From positions 1 to 18,793 of the forward strand of contig DQVR01000103.1 in assembly GCA_015661645.1 (NCBI GenBank): a stretch of 18,793 nt of DNA. The letters are read 5' to 3'. The stretch comes from Pyrodictium delaneyi. GTDB lineage: Archaea; Thermoproteota; Thermoprotei_A; Sulfolobales; Pyrodictiaceae. Below are positions 7,138-14,960 of this stretch, in pieces; positions within the stretch are counted from its first letter, which is position 1, and each line of letters opens with the position of its first letter. The position numbers and the translations under genes are program-made. Under the pieces are notes generated by a model. The model was not told the DNA's origin, did not search any database, and worked only from the letters and a program-made list of their open reading frames with translations.

Positions 7138-7818
7138 GTGGGCAGCAACCCTATGGGGCTGATAGTTGCGCTGGACTCTCCCGACCGTGGCTTCGAAGAC
7201 CTCGTTGAAGAACTCTGTGGCATTGTCGACGGATTTAAGCTCGGCCTCCCACTCCTCGTGGGCCGCGGCCCAGTGTACACCGCCGCGCTGAGAAGCCGAT
7301 GCCACGAGGGCGTCTGGATAGCCGACCTAAAGCTAGCGGACATAGGCCACGTGATGAAACTTACTACCAGCCTTGTAGTGGACTATGTAGACGCTGTAAT
7401 AGCCCACGGCTTTATCGGCGTGAGGGGGGCCCTCGGCGAACTCAAGGAGTTCCTGGAAAGGCGGGGCAAGAAGCTGGTAGTAGTAGCGTCTATGAGCCAC
7501 CCGGGCGCCGAGGAGGTCTACGACAAGGCGTTGCCGCTGATACTCGACGCCATGGAGAAGCTGGGGCCATGGGGCGTCGTAGCACCAGCTACCAGGCCTC
7601 ACGTGATAGAGAGTATACGCGAAAGACTAGGCCCCCGTGTAGCCATAATGTCTCCTGGTGTAGGGGCTCAGGGAGCCGAGCCTGGCGCTGCTCTCTGCGC
7701 AGGCGCAGACTACGAGATAGTAGGACGCCTCATAGTGTCGAGCCCCGATCCGCGTTCAGCCGCATTAGCCATCAGGGATGCTCAAGGACGGAGACTAGCC
7801 TCGTGTAGGAGGGGCTAG
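7138..7818 (+). CDS. pyrF: Orotidine 5'-phosphate decarboxylase
   Basis: A 226-aa protein that converts OMP to UMP, the final step of de novo UMP synthesis. The catalytic array Asp63-Lys65-Asp68 sits in ADLKLADIGH, the N-terminal strand reads LIVALDSP (Asp13), Lys34 follows in DGFKLG, and the phosphate-binding end reads IMSPGVGAQG. It is the first gene of the pyr operon. GTG 7138 is kept because it fits the predicted near-leaderless transcript. ATG 7153 (MGLIVALD) is the alternative and would remove five residues without harming the fold. The stop is two bases before pyrE, so translation is probably coupled. Confidence 0.95.
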   Translation: MGSNPMGLIVALDSPDRGFEDLVEELCGIVDGFKLGLPLLVGRGPVYTAALRSRCHEGVWIADLKLADIGHVMKLTTSLVVDYVDAVIAHGFIGVRGALGELKEFLERRGKKLVVVASMSHPGAEEVYDKALPLILDAMEKLGPWGVVAPATRPHVIESIRERLGPRVAIMSPGVGAQGAEPGAALCAGADYEIVGRLIVSSPDPRSAALAIRDAQGRRLASCRRG

Positions 7819-7820
7819 CC

Positions 7821-8423
7821 GTGTCCGCTGAGAAGATTCTAGCTAGGCTGCTCGTGGAGACAGGTGCACTCCAGCTGGGCGAGTTCACGCTGACAAGTGG
7901 TCTCAAGAGCCCAGTGTACATAGACCTCAGGCGGCTGCCCAGCTATCCTACCGCGTTCCGTGCCGTGTTGACGCTCCTCCACGCTGCCACACTGGAGGCT
8001 GAATACGATACTGTGGTCGGCGTCGCCACCGCGGGGATAGCGTGGGCTACGGGTCTAGCCCTCTACACGGGGAAGCCCATGGCGTATGTCCGTAGCGGCA
8101 GAAAGCAGCACGGCCTTGGCAGGCAGGTGGAGGGCCTGGTTGAGGGAAAACGCGTGCTCGTAGTAGACGACGTGGCTACCACTGGGGGCAGCCTTGCAGC
8201 CGCTGTAGAGGCTTTACGCGCCGCCGGGGCAGAGCCCGTCTACGCGCTCGTGATAATTGATAGGGAGCAGTGCGCGCGGGCGCGCCTAGCAGAGGCTGGG
8301 GTAGAGCTTCTACGGGTAGCCACGCTCCGCGGCGTGCTCCGCGCTGCCGTCGAGGAGGGCATCGTGCCACGGGAGGACGCCCAGAGGGTTATAGACCAGC
8401 TGTATAGCGAGGGGCGGGGTTGA
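7821..8423 (+). CDS. pyrE: Orotate phosphoribosyltransferase
   Basis: A 200-aa protein that joins orotate to PRPP, giving OMP for PyrF. The PRPP-binding motif VLVVDDVATTGGS is at residues 112-124. The flexible catalytic loop lies around residues 91-101 (RSGRKQHGLGR), and FTLTSGLKSPVYIDLR at 22-37 is the conserved orotate-side segment. It starts with GTG two bases after pyrF stops and ends seven bases before pyrB. It is full length with no anomalies. Confidence 0.96.
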   Translation: MSAEKILARLLVETGALQLGEFTLTSGLKSPVYIDLRRLPSYPTAFRAVLTLLHAATLEAEYDTVVGVATAGIAWATGLALYTGKPMAYVRSGRKQHGLGRQVEGLVEGKRVLVVDDVATTGGSLAAAVEALRAAGAEPVYALVIIDREQCARARLAEAGVELLRVATLRGVLRAAVEEGIVPREDAQRVIDQLYSEGRG

Positions 8424-8430
8424 GGAAGCT

Positions 8431-9375
8431 ATGCGGCCAGGACGCTGGAGGGGCCGCGACGTCATAAGCATCCTCGACTTTACACGCGATGATCTCGAGG
8501 AGCTATTCGACGTAGCTGCCCGCATGAAGGAGATGCTGCAGAGGGGCCATGTGCCGAGGCTCCTAGAGGGGCGCATAGTGGCGCTAGCCTTCTTCGAGCC
8601 ATCTACCAGGACTAGGCTGAGCTTTGAGACTGCCGCCAAGAGGCTCGGTGCTCAGACCCTCGGATTTGCAGGCGAGGAGGCCACTAGCCTCGCGAAGGGA
8701 GAGAACCTCGCCGACACCATCCGGATGCTCGACGGCTACGCCGACGCTATAGTGATACGGCACAAGTACGAGGGCTCAGCGCTCTACGCCGCCGAAGTGG
8801 CCGAGAAACCTGTCATAAACGCTGGCGACGGGAAGCAACACCACCCGACGCAGGCTATGCTCGACCTCTACACGGTAAAGGAACTCTTCGGGACGATAGA
8901 CGGGCTCGTCTACGGGGTACTCGGCGACCTCCGCTTCGGCCGGGCTGCTTCTAGCTTCATACTTGCGCTCACGCTTTACCGGCCACGGAAGCTCTACCTC
9001 ATATCGCCGCCCCTCCTCCGTGCGAGGCCCGAGGTAAGAGCCAGGCTCGAGGAGGCTGGTATAGATTACGAGGAGGTCAGCAAGCTCGACGACGTACTAG
9101 GCGAGCTCGATGTGCTGTACGTGACACGGATACAAAGGGAGCGCTTTCCCGACCCCAGGGAGTACGAGAAGGTACGCGGCAGCTATCGCGTGACACGAGA
9201 GCTGCTAGAGAAGTGCGCTAAGCCCGAGCTACGCGTTCTCCACCCCCTGCCTAGGGTCGACGAGATAGCCGCTAATGTTGACTCGTCCCGCTACGCTGCG
9301 TATTTCCTCCAGGCCCGGAACGGTGTCCCCGTGCGCATGGCCCTGCTATCGCTTATACTCGGTGCAGAGGTGTAG
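8431..9375 (+). CDS. pyrB: Aspartate carbamoyltransferase, catalytic chain
   Basis: A 314-aa protein that condenses carbamoyl phosphate and aspartate to carbamoyl-aspartate. The carbamoyl-phosphate motif is Ser58-Thr-Arg-Thr-Arg62 (FFEPSTRTRLSFE), followed by HPTQAMLDLYT, the aspartate-loop region LRFGRAASSF, and HPLPRVDEI near the C-terminus. The family forms trimers; with PyrI (next gene) it assembles the regulated dodecamer. TGAGG before ATG 8431 serves as ribosome site and overlaps the pyrE stop. Confidence 0.97.
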   Translation: MRPGRWRGRDVISILDFTRDDLEELFDVAARMKEMLQRGHVPRLLEGRIVALAFFEPSTRTRLSFETAAKRLGAQTLGFAGEEATSLAKGENLADTIRMLDGYADAIVIRHKYEGSALYAAEVAEKPVINAGDGKQHHPTQAMLDLYTVKELFGTIDGLVYGVLGDLRFGRAASSFILALTLYRPRKLYLISPPLLRARPEVRARLEEAGIDYEEVSKLDDVLGELDVLYVTRIQRERFPDPREYEKVRGSYRVTRELLEKCAKPELRVLHPLPRVDEIAANVDSSRYAAYFLQARNGVPVRMALLSLILGAEV

Positions 9376-9382
9376 CTATACA

Positions 9383-9877
9383 ATGGCCCCCTCTGAGGGG
9401 CTACTAGTACGTAGGATAAGAGAAGGAACAGTCATAGACCACATACCCGCTGGCCGTGCACTGGCAGTGCTAAGGATACTCGGTATAACAGGACGTGAGG
9501 GCCTACGCGTCGCCGTAGTAATGAACGTTGAGAGCCGCCGGCTCGGGCGCAAGGACATAGTAAAAGTAGAGGGGCGCCACCTCAGCAGCGAGGAGGTTAA
9601 CCGGATAGCACTGATAGCACCATCAGCCACCATAAACATAGTGAAGGACTACCGGGTTATAGAGAAGAAGCGAGTCAAGCTACCCAGCGTAATCGAGGGG
9701 ATAATAGCCTGCACGAACCCAACCTGCATAACGCGCAAGCCAGGGGAGCCTCTGAGGCCACGCTTTAAGATAGTAGCCGAGCGGCCGCTACAGCTCCAGT
9801 GTACATACTGCAGCACTATAATCGATGAAAAGGACGTACTTGAGCAGCTTGAGGAAGCAGGCGAAGAGAGGAGATAG
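9383..9877 (+). CDS. pyrI: Aspartate carbamoyltransferase, regulatory chain
   Basis: A 164-aa protein from ATG 9383, seven bases after pyrB; the longer frame to 9275 overlaps pyrB and is not family-like. The N-terminal allosteric domain binds CTP/ATP (LLVRRIREGTVIDHIPAGRAL; GLRVAVVMNVES). The C-terminal zinc domain carries Cys110-x4-Cys115 and Cys140-x2-Cys143, which hold the contact surface to PyrB. It gives feedback control by CTP, the product of PyrG encoded on the opposite arm. The stop is one base before the pyrK start. Confidence 0.96.
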   Translation: MAPSEGLLVRRIREGTVIDHIPAGRALAVLRILGITGREGLRVAVVMNVESRRLGRKDIVKVEGRHLSSEEVNRIALIAPSATINIVKDYRVIEKKRVKLPSVIEGIIACTNPTCITRKPGEPLRPRFKIVAERPLQLQCTYCSTIIDEKDVLEQLEEAGEERR

Positions 9878-9878
9878 C

Positions 9879-10685
9879 ATGACACTTGCTACAGAGAGGT
9901 GGGGCTACAGTTACTGTAGCCTTCGGCTAGGCCGTGTTCTATGGCGTGGCAAGGGAGCCATACTCCTCTCGTATAGGCCGCAGGCATGCGTTTTACCCGA
10001 GTTCGAGCCGACACAGTTCGCTATGTTCTGGGTCCCGGGCATCGAGGCTATACCATTGGCACCGATATATTCGTCTAAGAACCGTATCGACTTCCTTGTG
10101 AGGCTACGGGGCTCCACTACACGCAGGATAGTAGAACAGCCCCCGACGAAGGCAGGCATCATAGGCCCTATGGGAAGAGGCTTCGCACCGAAAGCGAAAG
10201 CCATACTACTCGTGGGCGGCGGTACTGGCATAGCCTCGCTCGTACCCCTTGCCAGATGGGCTAGCAGGAACGGCGCCCAGGTCACGCTAGTCTACGGTGC
10301 GCGTACAGACAACGAGCTAGCACCCATAGAGATGTACCTGGAGGACCTCGAGAGCGTTAAACTCGTGGTTGCGACCGACGACGGCAGCAAGGGTGTAAAG
10401 GGGACAGCAATCGATGCCCTCAGCACAATAAATGTTGCAAGTTTCGACTTTATTGTAGCCGCTGGACCGCCTGCCATGATCTGCGCACTCTACAGGCTCG
10501 CCGGGGACCGGGGGCTACTGGATAGGCTCTACGCGAGTCTCGAGACCCTCGTACGCTGCGGCATGGGGTTCTGCGGGTCATGCATGCTGCCGTGTACTTC
10601 CAGCCTATTGTGCCGCGAGGGCCCAGTGTTCCCTGGCTCAATGCTCGACTGCTGGGCTGAGAGAGAATGCGAGCCGAGACAGTAG
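9879..10685 (+). CDS. pyrK: Dihydroorotate dehydrogenase electron-transfer subunit (PyrK-like flavin/2Fe-2S protein)
   Basis: A 268-aa protein from ATG 9879, with GAGGAG as ribosome site inside the end of pyrI. The N-terminal beta-barrel (residues 1-100) should bind FAD. ILLVGGGTGIASLVPLARWA (about 110-130) is the NAD-binding Rossmann loop. The C-terminal iron-sulfur cluster holds Cys227, Cys232, Cys235 and Cys245 before REGPVF, with an extra Cys239. PyrK-type proteins pass electrons from dihydroorotate oxidation by PyrD to NAD+. No pyrD lies in the window, although all neighbours are pyr genes. An alternative is a ferredoxin-NAD(P) reductase-like sulfide/sulfhydrogenase subunit, but the pyr context favours PyrK. 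It overlaps pyrC by 19 bases. Confidence 0.87.
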   Translation: MTLATERWGYSYCSLRLGRVLWRGKGAILLSYRPQACVLPEFEPTQFAMFWVPGIEAIPLAPIYSSKNRIDFLVRLRGSTTRRIVEQPPTKAGIIGPMGRGFAPKAKAILLVGGGTGIASLVPLARWASRNGAQVTLVYGARTDNELAPIEMYLEDLESVKLVVATDDGSKGVKGTAIDALSTINVASFDFIVAAGPPAMICALYRLAGDRGLLDRLYASLETLVRCGMGFCGSCMLPCTSSLLCREGPVFPGSMLDCWAERECEPRQ

Positions 10686-11959
10686 TGTGCGGAACCCTAG
10701 TGGACTACCGGGGCGTCCACGGAGAGGGCTGCGTCGTAGTCGAGGATGGAGTCATAGCCGGTATAACGAGTAGGCCTCCGAGCGCTGTAAACCTGCTCGA
10801 CCACCGGGGCCGGGGCGCCTACGTGGCACCCGGCTTCATAGACCTACATGTGCACTTGAGAGGGCTGAGGCTCAGCTACAAGGAGGACGAATACAGCGGG
10901 ACTGCAGCTGCCGCTGCCAGCGGCATAGCAATGGTAGTTGATATGCCGAACACGGTGCCCCGGCTCGCTACAGTTGAAGCCCTCAGCGAGAAGCTACAAG
11001 CCCTGGAGAGATATAGCCTAGTCGACTACTCGGTATACGCCGGCATACCAGGCGATATAGAGGAAGCTTCTAGGCTAGCTTCGATGCCCATAGCCGGGTT
11101 CAAGGTCTACCCGGGCGACCTCCTAGACCGCTTTAGCGTGGTCCGCGGCATTCTGGGCTCTAGTGACACGCTCGTGGTTGTGCATCCCGAGCTGCCTGAA
11201 GCCGAGAAGCCGCTCGTGGAGAGCAATAGCTCGCGTACCCTCCACCGCGGCTGCCACTGGGAGATAGCCGCCGTAGAGCTGATCGCCTCGCTACAGCCGA
11301 GGGCCAGGGTACACATAACACACGTGTCTTGCCCTTCGACCCTAGAGCGTGCCCGCTCAGCAGGATTTACCGTAGATGTTACGCCCCACCACCTGCTGTT
11401 GCAGGAATGGAGCGAGGACTGCTTGTTCCGCGTCAACCCGCCGCTGAGGAGCCCTCACTACTCTATGCTGCTGCTTGAGAAGCTGCTCGGGGGCACTGTA
11501 GACGCGTTTGCCAGCGACCATGCACCGCATGCTGTCTGGGAGAAGTCTGAGCCACTCACCTGCAGACCCGGCATACCGTGGCTGGAAGCGTGGCCGCAGA
11601 TGCTCTACTGTCTGGTAGTGGCAAAGGCCCTAAGGCTTGACGAGTACCTCTGGCTGGTTAGCCGCGGTCCTGCACGTATACTGGGGCTCAGCGGCTACGG
11701 TGTACTAGAGCCTGGGGCCCGTGCAAACATTACAGTGTTCAAGCCTGGGCCCGACAGAGTATTGGCACCGGGACTGAGTAAGGCGAGATACATACCCTAC
11801 TTCATGGAGAGGTCGTGCATGGAGGTATTAGCCACTATTGTTGGCGGCGCCGTGGTATACCGTGAAGGTGTTTTAACGGGGGAGACTGGGGCTGTGAACC
11901 CGCTTAGCTGGCCTGGCGGAGCCCACTGGAGGCCCTACCACGAGAAGGACAGCCCGTAG
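10667..11959 (+). CDS. pyrC: Dihydroorotase (amidohydrolase superfamily)
   Basis: A 430-aa protein that closes carbamoyl-aspartate to dihydroorotate. Zinc ligands are His61 and His63 in DLHVHLRG, the probable carbamylated Lys146 in GFKVYPGD, a His in ITHVSCPS, and the catalytic Asp in ASDHAPH. NP..R at VNPPLRSPHY is also conserved. It starts inside pyrK and is the last gene of the operon; 87 bases and a new promoter follow. An allantoinase-like activity is the generic alternative for this superfamily, but the operon decides for dihydroorotase. Confidence 0.94.
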   Translation: MRAETVVCGTLVDYRGVHGEGCVVVEDGVIAGITSRPPSAVNLLDHRGRGAYVAPGFIDLHVHLRGLRLSYKEDEYSGTAAAAASGIAMVVDMPNTVPRLATVEALSEKLQALERYSLVDYSVYAGIPGDIEEASRLASMPIAGFKVYPGDLLDRFSVVRGILGSSDTLVVVHPELPEAEKPLVESNSSRTLHRGCHWEIAAVELIASLQPRARVHITHVSCPSTLERARSAGFTVDVTPHHLLLQEWSEDCLFRVNPPLRSPHYSMLLLEKLLGGTVDAFASDHAPHAVWEKSEPLTCRPGIPWLEAWPQMLYCLVVAKALRLDEYLWLVSRGPARILGLSGYGVLEPGARANITVFKPGPDRVLAPGLSKARYIPYFMERSCMEVLATIVGGAVVYREGVLTGETGAVNPLSWPGGAHWRPYHEKDSP

Positions 11960-11996
11960 CTATACCTTTCTTGCCCGTTTCACCACACTCCAGAGG

Positions 11997-12006
11997 CTTT
12001 AAAAGG
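11997..12006 (+). promoter_or_regulatory. TATA box of the KaiC-like gene
   Basis: CTTTAAAAGG is a near-ideal archaeal TATA element 41 bases before ATG 12047. Transcription should begin near 12025. Confidence 0.65.
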
Positions 12007-12017
12007 CTAGTATTAGC

Positions 12018-12045
12018 GCCTATAGGAGGCAGGAGAGGCCTATAG
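12018..12045 (+). repeat. Direct repeat GCCTATAG around the ribosome site of the KaiC-like gene
   Basis: GCCTATAG occurs at 12018-12025 and again at 12038-12045, flanking the purine-rich ribosome site (GGAGGCAGGAGAGG). CCTATAGG (12019-12026) is itself palindromic. It may be an operator covering the transcript start, or chance. Confidence 0.35.
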
Positions 12046-12046
12046 C

Positions 12047-13441
12047 ATGACTATGGAATACGATGATAAGCTAGTACCTCTAGGAATAGAAGGGCTTGAC
12101 GATATTCTAGACGGCGGCGTTAGAAGAGGAAGCATAATACTCGTCGCAGGTAGCCCTGGGAGTGGTAAAACGAGCTTCGCCGCCCGGTTCGTATACGAGG
12201 GCCTCACCAGGGGCGAGCCTGGCATATATCTTAGCTTCAACGAGTACCGGGAGGAATTCCTCGAAAACATGAGCCGGCTTGGCCTCGACTTTGAAGTATA
12301 TGAGGAACAGGGCAAATTCGTGTTTATAGAAGCCCTTAATATAAACGACGAAGAGGCTATTTCAGCTACACTTGAGAGCCTTCTCTCAGCCATAGATGCC
12401 ATAGGTGCTAAGAGACTTGTAATAGACACCATAACCTCTATTCTACGGGTACTCGGCAGCGACCAAAGAGCAAGAGAACTCCTACATAGCCTTTTTATCC
12501 ACCATGTTAAGAGGCATGGGGTAACCACGATTCTCACCGCAGAGCTGCCAGTCGGCAGTTCAAGGCTCGGCTACGGAATAGAAGAGTTTGTTGTGGACGG
12601 CCTTATTATGCTCAAGACAAGCTTTAGCGGCGACAAGATAATAAGGACCATGGAGATACTCAAGATGCGGGGGCACAGAACCACTCTCGCAAGACTCACC
12701 TATGCAATAGTACCGGGCAAGGTTATAGCTGTTAGAACTCCGCCGAAGATATTGAACATACCTGCTCCAAGCGAAGTGCTACGTTTTAGGCTTAGCGCAG
12801 CAAACATGAGCTACTCTGTTTCGCTACCCCGCGGCTCTCAGATCCTTGTGTCGATACATCCCGCGTTCGACCCGCCTACCATCCTCCTAGGCCTAGCTTG
12901 TAATATTGAGGCTGAGCCGCCGGTCAAAGTACTATATAGGAGCTTTACTAGGTCGCCAGACGAGGTGAAGTGGATACTAAGAAGGCTTAGCTGTTCAGAC
13001 CCTACAGTGGAGATTACGAAGATAAGCAGCATTAATCCTACGATATACTCTGCCACCGAGCTTGCAATGCACAGTATTGATGAGGATCTTAGGGTGATGC
13101 CCGATGTCGTAGTAGTGGATGGTATTAAGCAAGCTTTCTGGCTTTCTGGCGAGGTGGATGTAGGTATAAGGGAGCATTTTAACAATATACAGCATCGTAG
13201 GATACATGGCATAACGGGGGTTTATGTGTATTCTGCTGCGCTTAAGGAGCTTGTAAACACGTACCCACTATACAATATATACGATACTATATTTTATATA
13301 GCTCCACGGAGGATGGGCAATGCGCTGTACATAGACATCACCACGCTAAAGCTGCACTATTCTGTGCCAAGCCAACACGTTACACTGCCAGTAAGCTCTA
13401 TAGTTGGAGCCCTATACAGCAACAACACGACAGAAAACTAG
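12047..13441 (+). CDS. KaiC/RAD55-family ATPase with a degenerate second RecA-like half
   Basis: A 464-aa protein, starting at ATG 12047 behind a purine-rich ribosome site; ATG 12053 is the alternative. Residues 1-235 are a standard KaiC-type domain: PLGIEGLDDILDGGVRRGS, Walker A GSPGSGKT (35-42), Walker B RLVIDT with Asp127, and the ELPVGSSRLGYGIEEFVVDGLIML segment. Residues 245-464 repeat the order of RecA strands: GSQILVSIHPAF at the Walker A position without Gly-Lys-Thr, VKVLYRSFTRSPDEV as strand 2, and DVVVVDG (353-359) as a Walker B-like strand. The second half therefore probably lost ATP binding. Archaeal single and double KaiC-like proteins act in signalling or motility control; the function here is unknown. 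It has its own promoter and no partner gene. Confidence 0.85.
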   Translation: MTMEYDDKLVPLGIEGLDDILDGGVRRGSIILVAGSPGSGKTSFAARFVYEGLTRGEPGIYLSFNEYREEFLENMSRLGLDFEVYEEQGKFVFIEALNINDEEAISATLESLLSAIDAIGAKRLVIDTITSILRVLGSDQRARELLHSLFIHHVKRHGVTTILTAELPVGSSRLGYGIEEFVVDGLIMLKTSFSGDKIIRTMEILKMRGHRTTLARLTYAIVPGKVIAVRTPPKILNIPAPSEVLRFRLSAANMSYSVSLPRGSQILVSIHPAFDPPTILLGLACNIEAEPPVKVLYRSFTRSPDEVKWILRRLSCSDPTVEITKISSINPTIYSATELAMHSIDEDLRVMPDVVVVDGIKQAFWLSGEVDVGIREHFNNIQHRRIHGITGVYVYSAALKELVNTYPLYNIYDTIFYIAPRRMGNALYIDITTLKLHYSVPSQHVTLPVSSIVGALYSNNTTEN

Positions 13442-13514
13442 AATAGTGTCACGCCGTTTCGTCTACGGTATGCAAATACTACATGAAATCCTCTAGGGCG
13501 GGTGCTGTAAGTGC

Positions 13515-13913
13515 CTAATCCCTCATTGCCCTGGTCTGCTGTATCCTACAAGAAGATGATATACGGTAGACTCGGAGCACGTCGTGTACCAGGTTACGCC
13601 CAACCTTAATGCATCCACTTGAGGCTAGCCTATCATGTATCTTGCCGCCCAAGCGCTGCCCTATAAAGTACATTGCTACAAACAACGCTATCAATGCAAC
13701 ATGCTCTGCTGATAGCGATACGCCGCTCCATTTCCTCAAAATGGCTATTAACGGCACAGGCGCATGAATAGCTAGAAACCATTCAAACCTCCGTTTATTT
13801 CTCTTAGCATAGGCGCGCCAGTAGCCGAATGGTATATTTACAATTAGCGTTACTGATAGGGCTATAAGTAGTCTATATGGACTCACACTTATCGGCGGTA
13901 TATGAGCGTTCAT
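13515..13913 (-). CDS. Small conserved membrane protein of unknown function
   Basis: A 132-aa protein preceded by a full anti-SD match, GGTGAT, five bases before ATG 13913. Three hydrophobic segments lie at residues about 11-31, 43-61 and 65-84. Between the first two is NIPFGYWRAYAKRNKRRFEWFLAIHAPVPL. I recall similar 'FGYWR...WFLAIHxPVP' proteins in other thermophilic archaea and bacteria, without a known role. The basic loop probably faces the cytoplasm. It follows SRP19 by 86 bases on the same strand and could be its second gene, but the strong ribosome site is compatible with either arrangement. Confidence 0.7.
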   Translation of the reverse strand: MNAHIPPISVSPYRLLIALSVTLIVNIPFGYWRAYAKRNKRRFEWFLAIHAPVPLIAILRKWSGVSLSAEHVALIALFVAMYFIGQRLGGKIHDRLASSGCIKVGRNLVHDVLRVYRISSSCRIQQTRAMRD

Positions 13914-13999
13914 GGTCGATCACCGTGCTGCTAGGGCTGCTCAGAAAGGGGGCCGCACATGAGGCACCACAGCGTTGTATGTCCTGAGCAATGTACCGC

Positions 14000-14314
14000 C
14001 TAGGCGTGGCGGAGCCTACGCTTCTCCTCCCGGAGTTTCCGCAGCTCTGTCGCTAGCGCCTTTAACGTTGCCAATTTAGACCCCATTTTGTCTACTATAA
14101 CGCGTCTTGTATTCTCCCACCAGCTGCGGGGATACCTAGCCTCCTCGACCTCGGGGTTCAGGCCCAGCCTCTTAGCGGCTTCGACTATTTCTTCCACCCT
14201 GGGCTTCCTCACCGCGTCGCGGAGAGAAATTTTCCTACCCTCTCCGCGTGACGCTGTAGAGTCTATGTATACCGGCCATACGACTATCCTGCGTCCCCGA
14301 TACTCCCTGCTCAT
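14000..14314 (-). CDS. srp19: Signal recognition particle protein SRP19
   Basis: A 104-aa protein from ATG 14314. The reading frame stays open to 14452, but archaeal SRP19 normally begins just before VVWPVYIDS, and a TATA-like element lies within the extra part. Hallmarks in order: VVWPVYIDSTASRGEGRKI, the RNA-binding SRxEGR loop, AV..P..EEIVEAAKRLGLNPEVEEARYPR, and a basic C-terminal helix (LRKLREEKRRLRHA). The protein clamps helices 6 and 8 of 7S RNA so that SRP54 can bind, in co-translational protein targeting. The 7S RNA and SRP54 genes are not in the window. Confidence 0.88.
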   Translation of the reverse strand: MSREYRGRRIVVWPVYIDSTASRGEGRKISLRDAVRKPRVEEIVEAAKRLGLNPEVEEARYPRSWWENTRRVIVDKMGSKLATLKALATELRKLREEKRRLRHA

Positions 14315-14392
14315 GTACAGGGCCACCCAGAGACTCCTTCCTACCCTGAGGGCCTTAAGCGGTACCAATACTTCTACTGCAGCATCGCTTCC

Positions 14393-14398
14393 TATAAA
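14393..14398 (-). promoter_or_regulatory. Possible TATA box of srp19
   Basis: The minus strand reads CTTTATAGG here, predicting transcription near 14370 and a leader of about 55 bases before ATG 14314. A second weaker choice is the AT run at 14354-14358. Confidence 0.35.
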
Positions 14399-14462
14399 GC
14401 GATGACTCATCACGATGTACTGCCGCCCGAGGCTAACTAGACGAGCCGCCACGTGGTTTTGG

Positions 14463-14960
14463 CTACTCGTGGCGTAGCGCTATTGCTGGTGGTATTCTTG
14501 CCGCCTTATACGCGGGTATAGCGCCACCTACAGCACCAACAACCATGGTCATAAGTAGCACTAGTCCTATGTGTCCGAGCGTTATGGCCGGCTCCGCCTT
14601 AATCACTACGTATAGTATGCATGCCTTCTACTACCATTTTACATCAACGCCGTGGCTAATACCTCACTACTTAATAAACACTCAGAGCTTTTAGTACGCC
14701 TATTTTCCGCGTCCACTCCGTAACGGATGCTATCACGGTGGCTGCATACCAGCCATAGCAGCTACTAACATCACGCCTCCTACAGCTACTACAGACACTA
14801 TAGTGGCATTTGCCGTGTATGAGCCTGGGTAGGCGTGCTTGCTACGTCATAGCTACGTCGTATACTCTATCGTGTAGCCATAGCGGGCTGCTAGGCCATC
14901 TAGTACTACGACTACAGTATTCCGCCGTGGAAGGAAGGTTATTTGCCCAGCCTAGGCTAT
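14463..14960 (-). pseudogene. Remnant of an FtsX/MacB-type ABC transporter permease gene
   Basis: Reading the minus strand from about 14960 gives AGQITFLPRRNTVVVVLDG... then two in-frame stops, then PGSYTANATIVSVVAVGG plus more hydrophobic residues, a transmembrane segment. Near 14745 a one-base shift moves the frame to AATVIASVTEWTRKIGVLKALS, the family's 'ER.REIG.LKALG' signature after transmembrane helix 2. Stops and a likely deletion follow. The end (14590 to 14463) reads GLVLLMTMVVGAVGGAIPAY and KAARIPPAIALRHE, the usual permease C-terminus. So at least four stops and two frame changes break one gene. Weak coding traces on the same strand continue up to about 15290 (for example VDVFASSHASLLCGVESIVV), but I cannot assign them. 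The whole stretch 14453-15346 has no intact gene. Confidence 0.75.

Noticed and set aside
7299..7808. 169-aa frame within pyrF
   Set aside because: It is Arg/Ser-rich out-of-frame shadow translation of a certain gene.
9275..9382. Upstream extension of pyrI
   Set aside because: It lies inside pyrB in another frame; the family start is ATG 9383.
14406..14412. Box C-like GTGATGA on the minus strand upstream of srp19
   Set aside because: No D box at the right distance and no closing stem; the following 12 bases match no rRNA segment I know.
14315..14452. N-terminal extension of the SRP19 frame by 46 residues
   Set aside because: Archaeal SRP19 starts just before the WPVYIDS motif, and a TATA-like element lies within the extension.
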